From: Synanceia verrucosa
Lineage: Eukaryota; Chordata; Actinopteri; Perciformes; Synanceiidae
DNA length: 64,000 bases
Assembly: GCA_029721515.1 (NCBI GenBank)
Contig: CM056569.1
Span: 16,275,007-16,339,006 of the forward strand
Direction of reading: 5' to 3'
The position numbers and the translations under genes are program-made. Of the stretch, positions 56,416-64,000 are shown piece after piece; position 1 is the first letter of the stretch, and every line of letters starts with the position of its first letter. The notes beneath the pieces are model-generated. The model was not told where the DNA came from. It worked only from the letters and a program-made list of their open reading frames with translations, and searched no databases.

Positions 56416-59400
56416 GTTTGATATTTTTTCTGCTTTTTTTGTAAAGCGGTAAATTTGAAAATTCCTGGTTAACAACAATAATTATCATTAAATATATCAT
56501 TTTGATTAAACAGCTTGTACATACTGGTGGATTAACCATTATTGGAACATTAAAATATTTTTGTCAATTTGTTAAACTCTGTAGATGGATTCTCACCTCT
56601 CATTTATTCCAGTGTGAATGAGTGTTCAAACTGAGATATTAGAATTGAATTTAAGTGATAAAACCTGTAAATGGATCATTGAATTAAGCTTGTTTGACAT
56701 CAAACATGAGATATGTTTGCTAATGTCTCTCCACCTTTTATCAGCCACTGTAGCTACATCAGAACTTAAGAAACACTACCAGCCCTTTACCTTCCTGCAT
56801 GAGGATGCCTTTGTAGATCAGGTTAAGAGTGTCCTCCTCAATAGAAACCTCAATACTGACATCCTCCTCCAAAGAGCTGAGCCAAAACTTCTGGTCGAAC
56901 AACAGGTTCTCCAAACACCGACCCAGGAAACCTGGAGGAGACAAAGTGAGGACAATGGTGGCATCGTGTTTTCACTAACAGCAGTAATAGCAGCACTATG
57001 TGTAACCTTTTTTTTGCCTACCTATTGTGTAATAAGTGCTGAACTTCCATATTTCCTCAAATGTTTTGAACGTCACAAAAATCACTTTTTCTTCACTGTT
57101 GATGGAGATGAGATATGTGGACAACTCCTGTAGAGAGAAAAAATAAAAAGGTTTAATATATTATACTCTATATTTGACAGGTTAGTTTATTTATTTATGC
57201 ACATATAGTATTTTTTGTTTGTTTCAAACTTGGAGTTGTGTAAGAATTGTAAAAATATTTCTGTAATATTTTGTCCTTGTGTTTTTCTTTGCACTCATCG
57301 GTGAGGCATCGTCAATATTAACTAATGAGGTCCATGCAGACAGACTGCCTTTGCAGTCACATTCAGTCTTTATTCATGGGGAGAAGTGGACTCTTGTATG
57401 TTTGCACGTGTCACAGGTTGTACCGTGAACAGAGCGTTGACCTCGGCGCTGTCAGCTTGCAAAATGCGCAGTTTCCCTCTCAGCATTTCCTGCGACTCGT
57501 CGTCTGCAGGAAGACGCTCAGGACCTCTGACCACATCCAGCAGCACCGGCAGAGCTGAGCACACAAACACACCACAGCAATGTGAAACTGCTCTGCTCAC
57601 TGCATGGGTAGCAGTTTAAAACACGTGGTGAATTCATACTAAATGTACTCAGATGACACTTTTCATTCTTCCACAGCAGCACTCTGAGTGTCTAGTGTTG
57701 CTGCTGATGTGTTTACAGTGAAGTTACTGTTAATGTTTGCTAAAAAAAAAAAAGAGCTGTTTCTCCTGCTGTGGTAAAAACACAAAATTAAGTCATAAAA
57801 CAAGATCAACACCCAGGGTTACATTAAAATAGTTTTTTTTCAAATATAAATAATAACTGAATAGTTCTCAAAAATAAATGTTTGAAACGAGGTTGTCCTT
57901 TTTAGTCTGCCTAACATAGCATTAGCCTCATACAGTAGCATAATTACCTAAGGCATCTTTCAAGGTTTTAGAAAAAGAAGAATAATCACTTTTTATTTAT
58001 CCTGTAATTTCGCTGAAATATGACTGAGGCAAACTATGATATTAGGCTAACAATATTTATTTATACTCCCCATTGAATAAAAGAAAATATACGCCAAAGA
58101 TATGCACCACATTTCTGACAGCAGACAGCATTTAAACAATAAGACCAACAAACCGAGCTGCTGTGATGTTATGACGCTGTACGACTGACTCACAGATTAA
58201 TGAGTGACTTCACAGGAAGGTGCAGGTTCAAGGTATAAACCGCTTCACATGACTTTCCACTGAGGTCAGTTTAACAGGTCAGTGATCTCTAATGACTCAA
58301 TTTAAGGAATTATTTTAACAGAAATTTCTCCATGCCTAAAATGTCTCTAATATAACAACAAGAGGCCGCTAGCAGGAGTTTGATCTGTGATAGATGTTCA
58401 GTAACAACACAAATTATTACAAAATCCTAGTCGTCCGAAAAATGTGCCATTGGAATAAAAGACCATCAGGCCATGAGCTCATGATCCCCACCTCTCTGTA
58501 GATACACACTCTCCATGCATGATTGGCTCGTACTTGTTGCCTCTGTGGGTTAGATTGCTTAGGTTTAAGTATGACAGGATAGAGATAGGTTTAGATTATC
58601 AGGGTGAGCCAATCAGAGGCAGAGTAGAGCTGGTTCGCCAAAAAAGATCCAATGATGTCATTCAAATTACATAATAATATGTATAATAATGAGCCATGTG
58701 CTACATGCTACTGGCATGTTTTCAGGTCATTTTGGTTTCTGAATAATGGTTGTTGAGAAGAGAAATAAGCAAGAAAGTAAAAGTTACCTGTTGGGAAGTT
58801 TTCCTCACATGTTGACACGGTTCTCCTCAGACTGGCAGCATCTCTGGAGAAACCACCCACTGTTAAAACCACATGGAGCCAAGGATCAGAGACGTGTCCT
58901 CTGGACCACTGAAAGATGCTGCTCGCAATACATTTCTTTCCAAAACAGGGAAGAATCAGAAAAGCAATAAGGAGCACACACTATGGACTGCATGTCCACT
59001 ATACAGAGCCTCCAGTGACACACATGTCTTGTGTCCAGCACTTTAAAGTCAGGTCTAATTTTATCAATTTTTAATGAGGAAATTGAACCATGATGGACTT
59101 TTGTAACTGGAAGTTAGGTATTTTTGAACATATCTGCAGCTAATTTAAAGAATTATCTGCAGGGAGTAAAACACAATGGAAGCCTCTTTATAAAATTAGG
59201 GTGGACATTAATGGATGCTCTATCTTTCAATTTATCTAAATTACCCAATTAAAATAAAACATCACCACCTTAATAAATATATTAGAGCAGCAGCATCACC
59301 TCCAGCATCATCTCCTTCACTTTAACTGGACTCTTTGTTTCTCACTGAGTTCACTACTCTTCACCATTTTGAACAGGAGTGAAGAATTTAAACTGAATTC

Positions 59401-60019
59401 ACCTTTTTAGACCCAAATTTGATCCAGAACACTGGAATTCACTGAGAAGTCAGAAATGAATCCAGAATAACAAACAACCACTAAAACACATTTTTCTGTT
59501 CAGGAAGGACAGGAAATAACTGCAATTTAACAACTATGTCAATAATAATAATAGGGTGGATAATGATATTTTTTCTGCATTTTTAAATCAAACAGTAAAT
59601 ATTAAAATTCCAGGATAACAGAAATAATAGCCTATTTTAGCACTAAATATATCAATTTAATATTTAATTTTTAATTAAAATTAACCATTTCAGAAATTAT
59701 TAAAAATAAATTAAAATTATTTTATTTAATTACGCTATTATTAAATATTATTAGGCCTATTATTAATTGGTTATTTAATTTATCCCTGCAGTTTATAGGC
59801 CAACTTCAGTTTCTTGTCAAAAATCCACAAAATAGCCTACTTTGATATATTATTGCATAACCACTTTATGTTAGTTAGATTATAAAATTCATGTATCATT
59901 TTAGTACCCTTTCTGCTGAGTCGGTTCGGTTTCTCCGCCGCCTCCCGGTGCTGCTGACCGTCTGTGGAGATCTTTCCCCGGTACCCACGGTCCCGGTCCC
60001 GGTCCGATCTGGATGACAT
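45542..60019 (-). CDS. sh3tc1: SH3 domain and tetratricopeptide repeat protein 1
   Basis: A large SH3/TPR adaptor-type protein. Its paralogue SH3TC2 acts in Rab11 endosome recycling in Schwann cells; SH3TC1 itself is little studied. Eighteen exons (- strand): 60019-59908, 57554-57424, 57127-57022, 56931-56791, 56032-55834, 55749-55673, 55147-54952, 54868-54738, 54100-54062, 53650-52295, 51151-51011, 50933-50712, 50610-50430, 49482-49332, 48875-48753, 47957-47807, 46523-46327, 45796-45542. They sum to 3909 nt (1302 residues; human is about 1336), and every phase joins. Landmarks: FVTFKTFEEIWKFSTY early; SH3-like segment about residues 256-320 (EYDSEGPDELTVAPGDRI); TPR region from about residue 480; C-terminal LATIYHNFLVDRELSLFFYQ. 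The start is the first ATG of the 5' exon. The C-terminal motif and the HTRA3 neighbour favour SH3TC1 over SH3TC2. A further exon at 58788-58898 is likely and is listed separately. Confidence 0.93.
47204..47512 (+). repeat. 51-bp minisatellite, about six copies
   Basis: The unit starts GATCTGCTGTCTGTCCTCTT and ends GAGCTTTACTTTGAAAT, and it repeats head to tail six times with few changes. Because 51 is a multiple of three and the unit has no stop in one frame, it creates a false 125-codon frame of repeated 17-residue units. It lies in the SH3TC1 intron between exons 16 and 17 on the strand opposite the gene. Confidence 0.93.
48105..48715. repeat. AT-rich tandem repeat, unit about 144 bp
   Basis: The marker CCTACATCAGA-CTGAGATTAA recurs at 48221, 48365, 48509 and 48652, with a partial one at 48109. 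Between markers lie AAAATAGAAAAAACA and TATAATACTAGAATAACAAT blocks. The array ends about 40 bases before the donor of SH3TC1 exon 15. Confidence 0.85.
49715..50209 (+). mobile_element. TTAA MITE copy 8, longest copy (SH3TC1 intron)
   Basis: 495 bp between TTAA 49715-49718 and TTAA 50206-50209. The left end holds the doubled terminal unit: TTTGAGTGCCATTGATG with TTTATACGTC, then TTGAGTGCCATAGATG with TATATACGTC. The right end TGGCACTCAATGAGTTAA is intact. This looks like the most complete member and is the best template for a consensus. It lies between SH3TC1 exons 13 and 14. The ZNF143-like motif is at 49855-49876. Confidence 0.87.
50407..50430. repeat. (GT)n microsatellite abutting SH3TC1 exon 13 donor
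   Basis: On the gene strand, exon 13 ends GGCACAGAAAG and the intron begins directly with about twelve GT units. The splice donor GT is therefore the first unit of the array, and position +5 onward has no consensus G-A-G-T context. Confidence 0.93.
51252..51475 (+). mobile_element. Internally deleted Tc1-like element in SH3TC1 intron
   Basis: It starts TACACTGATCAGAAATAACA then TTATGACCACTGCCAGG, the same Tc1 terminal repeat as the relic at 1083-1506. It passes GTGAAGTGAATAACACTGAT and then GGCTGGTCCTGGTGGTCTGA, the deletion junction shared with that relic. No right terminal repeat was seen. Confidence 0.68.
51728..52008. mobile_element. MITE candidate with CCTAATTT inverted ends
   Basis: The left end CCTAATTTACACCAGATGTG and the reverse complement of the right end, CCTAATTTCCATTGGATGCG, agree over most positions, and the match continues into GGA...ACG. 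The interior is CpG-rich with a short duplicated GACGATGGCC. It lies between SH3TC1 exons 10 and 11. No target duplication is clear. Confidence 0.6.
52295..53650 (-). CDS. sh3tc1: SH3TC1 exon 10: large exon with first TPR repeats
   Basis: One uninterrupted exon of 1356 nt (452 codons), more than a third of the protein. It starts after CTTTTACAG and ends GAAG/GTTGGT, both in phase 1. The donor is off-consensus at +3 to +6. It begins with a polar linker (many Ser, Asp and Glu) and then runs into helical repeat sequence, for example RLCFLLGKLCAGRSKFSQARVYFEEAL, split here as RLCFLLGKLC and SQARVYFEEAL, which is the best conserved TPR of the family. An in-frame ATG sits three bases into the exon, so a shorter product could start here, but nothing proves it. 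Confidence 0.93.
54472..54575 (+). repeat. GATAAGAT repeat, copy 2 of 3
   Basis: AGAAGATAAGATAAGATACA then TTTTTCATCCCACAACAGTT, then AGTGCAGAATAAAC, parallel to 29998-30100 and 61848-62110. It lies between SH3TC1 exons 8 and 9 region and the spacer upstream of exon 9. Confidence 0.6.
56160..56510 (+). repeat. Unnamed dispersed repeat, copy 2 of 3
   Basis: Shared with 59290-59665: TTAATAAATAT, CCAGCATCAT, TTGAACAGGAGT, GAATTTAAACTGAATTCACC, TTTTTAGACCCAAATTTGAT, CACTGGAATTCACTGAGAAG and GATATTTTTTCTGC. It contains an (ATA)n run at 56384-56411 where the other copy has only a short one. It lies in the SH3TC1 intron between exons 4 and 5. Confidence 0.82.
57600..58787. other. SH3TC1 intron upstream of exon 2, no repeat identified
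   Basis: No exon with a consistent phase was found between exon 2 and the candidate exon at 58788-58898. The sequence is AT-rich and without recognised mobile elements. Confidence 0.4.
58788..58898 (-). CDS. sh3tc1: Candidate extra SH3TC1 exon between exons 1 and 2
   Basis: This open stretch ends in a good donor, CCAACAG/GTAAC, in phase 1, the same phase as exon 1 into exon 2. An acceptor AGAG/GACAC at 58899 would give 111 nt (37 residues) without frame change. Including it makes the join read NFPT-ALPVLL. That lines up better with the human SH3TC1 segment YPT-DLTLQLL (recalled from memory) than the direct exon 1 to exon 2 join does, and it brings the protein to 1339 residues, close to human. 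The acceptor is weak and other acceptors in the same stretch would break phase, so the 5' edge is uncertain. It may be an alternative or cassette exon. Confidence 0.55.
59290..59665 (+). repeat. Unnamed dispersed repeat, copy 3 of 3
   Basis: The longest and least disturbed copy. It includes CATCTCCTTCACTTTAACTG, TCACTGAGTTCACTACTCTT, TGAATCCAGAATAACAAACA and CTGTTCAGGAAGGACAGG, part of which is missing in copy 2. It lies in SH3TC1 intron 1. The class is unknown. Confidence 0.82.
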
Positions 60020-61847
60020 GTCCACCCGAACCGTACAGTAGCGTACAGTTATGAGTCAGCAGCTCAGTAAAATGAAGTGAACCTCTCCTCCACTACAGGA
60101 CACACGAGAGTCAAAATGACCCCAGTGGCTGCCCCGGTGAAGTGATTCTTTCAAAATAAAAGTCCCGTTGACAAAAAACACCTTTGACCTCAGCTGACCT
60201 CCAGCCTTCACGTTTTGTTTCTCCAAATGAATGCACACTGAGACTGAGGTCAAAATTAAAAGTCGTATCGCTTTGGAAGGAAATATTTTGAAATACACAA
60301 ATGAACTTCATTTATATGAGGTTTTTGTTGTTGTTTTGGTGGATTACTACTGCATGTGTTTGTTCATTTTTTAATTTTGCATGCATTATTGTTAGTCATG
60401 AATTAGAAGCTTGCATTGATCAACATTTTGGCATTATTTAATTTGCACTTGTCTAATTTTACATTTTATTTATCCATTAATTTGTTTGTTTATTTGCCAG
60501 TATTTCCTCACTCAGTGTAAAACGTGTGTGCTGTAGCTGGATAAAACTTTACTCTTATGTTTTGAAGTTGCACTCATCAGATTTCCTGTATTACTCTGGT
60601 TAACTTGACTACAACACTAACAAGCCAGTATGCTCATTCCTCATACTTCTGTTATTTGTTGATATCAGTGTAGATGTACTGTATATCTGCACTCCAGTCA
60701 AATAACAAGATTAATTCTTTACTTTTCTTGTTACATTAAAGGAAGAAAACTTCCTACAATCCCTCCTCAAAATTCAAGCTTGCAGCTTTCAGGTTAATAA
60801 TCACTCACTAAGCAAATAAAGCTCCCTCCATTACCAAATAACTGAATGGTACAGAGGTTTCCATGTTATTCATGCTCACATATAAAGACCAGTAAGACTG
60901 TGTGTTTGATCCAGACTGTGTGTGTGTGTGTGTTTTCCCTCAAACATCCCAGGAACAGACTCAGCATTTCCTTTCGTCTGGTCAGTTCCTCTGTCAGCTC
61001 AGAATTCCAGCCGAGCAGCGGCAGCAGCAGCGGTGTTGTAATGAAACTGGAGCAACACTCAGGAATTTATAACGGCAGCTAACAGACAATCACATCGAAG
61101 GAATCACGAGATACATGATGGCTCAGCACTTATTCTGCACCACTTACTCCTTTTATTACAGTTTTACTCCATGCACAGTAGCTGTCAGGTGACTAACTTG
61201 GTGTAAAGTACAGGAGTCTTTAGTGTGAAAGTGCGTTTAAACATTCTCCTTTATTTTCACACACCATGCAATAAGGTCAGTGATTTCACAAGCTGGTCAT
61301 TCACTCAAAGCTGCATCGTCATTGTGAAAATGTTAGCAAACAGCTCTGTAAAGTGGAGTGAAGTGGAGAAAAGTCTGTGATATTTCTCTGTGGGGTTTGA
61401 CAATACAAAAGGCAGCATTCATATTACACAATCATTTGATCCATCCACAAAATAAAACGATTCACAGGGCAGCAAACTATGACTTTAGCGCTTAGAAATT
61501 AAGATAAACTGGCTTTCTTTATGTTTAATATGTGTGCTGTTTTATAGGTTTGTTATATGCCATAAACAAGAGAAACATTTGTTGTGAAAAGTCCCTCCTG
61601 GTAGAGCTGGTGGGTTCAAATCCAGCCTGTGGCTCTTTACTTCTTTAATGTTGTTTTATTTATAGTTTAGTTACACGTGTATGTCTTTGTGTTTCTTTAT
61701 GCTTCTCAGAGTCAGAATCGGAGTTTAGTTTAGCAAAACTTGTGTGGCGTGTTTTATAAATCAATTTATTGACAGTAGTGGTTTATTAGAAATGGTTTAT
61801 TAGAAAGTGAGAAACCAGTGCTGGCCAACTATTTTCATACATCGAGA
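60020..61847. other. Spacer upstream of SH3TC1, presumed promoter side
   Basis: No gene was found. The exon 1 region of SH3TC1 is rich in G and C (GGTCCCGGTCCCGGTCC, coding for the Arg-Asp repeat), which fits a promoter-proximal exon. At 60911-60931 there is a short (GT)n. A tRNA-like phrase at 61594-61632 (GGTAGAGCTGG, GGTTCAAATCC) is probably a SINE fragment, not a tRNA gene. Confidence 0.4.
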
Positions 61848-62110
61848 TAAGATAAGAGAAACCCTAATTCATCCCAAAGGAAACAGTTGCCATATATAGT
61901 AAAAGTAAGGATATTAAAAATATCTAAAGATTTAAAATAAATATTTAAAAATATCTAAAGATTTAAAATAAATATTTAAAAATATTTAAAGATTTAAAAT
62001 AAATATTTTAAAATATTTGAAGATTTAAAATAAATATTTTTAAATATTTTTTAAAAAATATTTAAAAATAGACAGTGCAAATAGTGCAAGTATTGCAATA
62101 TAGTGCAAAA
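61848..62110 (+). repeat. GATAAGAT repeat copy 3 with a 29-bp minisatellite inside
   Basis: It starts AGATAAGATAAGAGAAACCC then TAATTCATCCCAAAGG and AACAGTTGCC, as in the other copies. It then expands into about four tandem units of TATCTAAAGATTTAAAATAAATATTTAAAA type (written here as TATCTAAAGATTTAAA plus ATAAATATTTAAAA) over 61917-62050. It ends AGACAGTGCAAATAGTGC. A (CA)n run follows at 62112-62136. Confidence 0.75.
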
Positions 62111-62564
62111 CATACACACACACACACACACACACAGACATATACACACATACATTAAATAACGCCAGTGCTGTATGAAATATAGTAAATCAGTAACATT
62201 GATTTAATTATCACAGAGTTGGTTGCTAACTGTATACTCTAGAGGGCGGTACATATGAAAATTAATCGAAACACAGCACAATTCAGCCATTACTGCAACT
62301 CTGTTGTGTAAATATAAAGTAAACTATTATTGAGAATGATACTTCCTTTTACTGCTTTCAAAACAAAAGTCTAATCGGTTCCATCAGTGTTTTTACACAT
62401 TGATGCTTTTGTTTTGAAGAGATATCCCTGTTACATCCGGTAGCACTCTTGCTAACTCCACAGCCTTACTACTGAGTTTCAGCATCATCCAAACATTAGC
62501 TTTGTGGAGTCGCTCTTAGCTAGCTGACCTGTCCAGGAAACAGAGCTCTTAGCTAGGCTAACCC

Positions 62565-63309
62565 ATGAGTCGCAAAAGAAACCAGAGTTTCGCTGAAACG
62601 AGTCTTTCTTCTGACCTCCACGGTGCCTTCATGGAGCCTCCTGGGTCAACGAGCCGAGCCGACGGCGATTTCCTGGAGCTGGAGCACGACGAGGAGCTGC
62701 TCTGCTCGGTCAGCGACATCACCGAGCACCTCGGCAGAAACATCACCGTGGTGCTGGAGACGGCGCTTTCGGAGATCCGCAAAATGGTCAGCATCAGGAT
62801 ACGAGTGCTGAAAATGGAGCTGCGCGAGAAAAGCGAAGAAATTGAAGCGTTGAAGGCGAGGCTAGACACCGTCCAGAGGGATGGCAGGGACCCGTTCCCC
62901 GGTGTTGCCACTATGGAGCCGTCTGCAGATGCTGCCTTCAAGAAACACGACTTCAGCTCCGCCAACAAACACAATACTGTTGACCCCCGGAGAGCCAAGG
63001 CGGTCATGCCTGGCGTCAAGAAGGAGAACATAAATGCTATTTGCGACTATCTGATGAAAGACAAGAACTCCAGGGGGTGTGCTGAAATGGACGGAGATCA
63101 GAGCAGCCAAGCCAGCGGCGACAGGGAGGCTCGCACTGATCCGGACCCGCACTCCCTCAACCTGTGGCCGGACAGCAGCATAAGCGGCTCCGGGGCCGGA
63201 GACTCTGAGTCCACCACAGATGACCTGTTCAGCATGCTCCCCTCTGGCAGCAAACGAATGTATGACTACGAGTGGATAGCACCAATGGACTATTCATCAG
63301 ACCTGAAAG
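62565..63309 (+). CDS. First coding exon of a probable zinc-finger-type protein (partial)
   Basis: An open exon of 745 nt (248 codons, phase 1 at the end) from the ATG at 62565 to the donor CTGAAAG/GTAAAC. The start context is not a strong Kozak (C at -3), but a stop-free frame upstream is absent and the exon is GC-rich and clearly coding. A helical heptad-like stretch about residues 55-105 (ITVVLETALSEIRKMV, then KMELREKSEEIEALKARL) resembles the N-terminal region seen in many fish C2H2 zinc-finger proteins. The rest is acidic, Ser-rich and probably disordered, as in a transcription factor. No zinc finger lies in the window; the gene continues to the right. A coiled-coil protein of another kind is possible. 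It is divergent from SH3TC1, with starts 2.5 kb apart. Confidence 0.72.
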
Positions 63310-63318
63310 GTAAACACA

Positions 63319-63319
63319 G

Positions 63320-63358
<39 letters not shown>
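63319..63358. repeat. (TG)n microsatellite just after the fourth gene's donor
   Basis: About twenty TG units start ten bases into the intron that follows the exon ending at 63309. Confidence 0.96.
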
Positions 63359-63362
<4 letters not shown>

Positions 63363-63400
63363 TGTACATGTGCTCTATATTTCTATGGATGTTAAGTTCG

Positions 63401-63815
63401 TAGGGCTGGGTATCACCACGATACAATGCTGTCACGATATTTTACCAACGATAATATCACGATACAGCGATATTGCAGCAAATTTCATCTATGATACATT
63501 GATATCTGTGTTATTGAAAAAAAAATCTGAATTTATTGACTACAATGAATCCATTTCACAGGAAATACAAAACATTGTCAATCAATTTTACATAAATGAC
63601 AGTCAAGTAAATATATATGTACATACTGTATACACTGTATGTATACATATATACAGCGATACCTTGTGGACCGGAGGTGCGGAATTCATCTGGATTTGGA
63701 TCAGCCCAAAACATAACTTATTTTCAGATCGATATTAAGAAATTAAACATCACTATTATATCAGAAGAAAATGTATTGCAGTATATTGCTATATCAATAT
63801 TTTCTCCCACCCCTA
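63401..63815. mobile_element. hAT-like MITE ending CCCACCCCTA, copy 2
   Basis: The left end TAGGGCTGGGTATCACC and the right end TTTCTCCCACCCCTA are inverted. Inner phrases AAATTAAACATCACTATTAT and ATCAGAAGAAAATGTATTGC match copy 1 at 41781-42144. The flanks TAAGTTCG and AAAGTTAG agree in 6 of 8 positions. It lies in the intron of the fourth gene. Confidence 0.72.
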
Positions 63816-64000
63816 AAAGTTAGGCTGTATCCCAGTTCTGAGTATAGTGAGTCAAAATTATGACATTAAATTTAAAAAAATCAATAATTCTAATAAAGGG
63901 CCTTGCCAGGTACTGGGTTTGAACTGGTTCATCAGGACCTCACAGGCTGTAAAAGGTGTCTAGACACTCAGAAGTTTAATTATGATACCAAATCTCATTT

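Noticed and set aside
56618..57133. 171-codon frame on the + strand
   Set aside because: It spans two SH3TC1 exons on the opposite strand, which have proper splice sites and conserved motifs.
58708..58977. 89-codon frame as an independent small membrane protein
   Set aside because: No in-frame ATG start exists, and its 3' part with a phase-matched donor fits an SH3TC1 exon better.

Overview
This window is vertebrate nuclear DNA, most likely from a teleost fish. Genes are split into short exons with GT-AG introns, microsatellites are abundant, and about a third or more of the sequence looks like repeats of kinds common in fish. I could not determine the species. No bacterial genes, CRISPR arrays, rRNA or free-standing tRNA genes were seen. 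All exon joins below were made by hand from splice sites, reading phase and protein similarity recalled from the families; no alignment was run.

Three protein-coding genes can be read almost base by base. At the left edge are the last six exons of ACOX3 (peroxisomal acyl-CoA oxidase 3; + strand, 485-6070). Next, on the - strand, is a complete ten-exon HTRA3-type secreted serine protease (37704 down to 22012; IGFBP, Kazal, trypsin-like and PDZ domains; 467 residues; full His-Asp-Ser triad). Then comes a complete SH3TC1-type gene (- strand, 60019 down to 45542; 18 exons, 1302 residues, or 1339 with one likely extra exon; SH3 domain plus TPR repeats). The order ACOX3, HTRA3, SH3TC1, with ACOX3 convergent to the other two, matches the human 4p16.1 neighbourhood as I remember it. 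At the right edge the first coding exon of a fourth gene starts on the + strand (62565-63309). It resembles the N-terminal part of fish C2H2 zinc-finger proteins, but its fingers would lie outside the window.

Layout: 1-6070 ACOX3 3' end; 6071-22011 intergenic, rich in repeats, with a dead Tc1-like transposon; 22012-37704 HTRA3 with a 9 kb first intron full of mobile elements; 37705-45541 intergenic with SINE-like, hAT-like and MITE copies; 45542-60019 SH3TC1; 60020-62564 AT-rich spacer; 62565 onward the fourth gene.

The most interesting content is non-coding. A MITE family occurs in eight copies (274-495 bp). It has an 18-bp terminal inverted repeat, TTAACTCTTTGAGTGCCA, and TTAA target duplications, which points to piggyBac mobilisation. 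Most copies carry a sequence resembling the ZNF143/THAP11 (SBS) binding motif. A tRNA-promoter SINE-like family shows clean 9-12 bp target-site duplications at four insertions. Several elements are nested so that insertion order can be read directly: a Harbinger-like element inside a SINE copy, a SINE inside an element with CCTCCACCAAGG ends, and the TTAA MITE inside a hAT element and inside the target duplication of another. In SH3TC1 one splice donor lies at the edge of a (GT)n microsatellite. I found no previously undescribed protein system; the MITE family with its embedded motif is the best candidate for something new.
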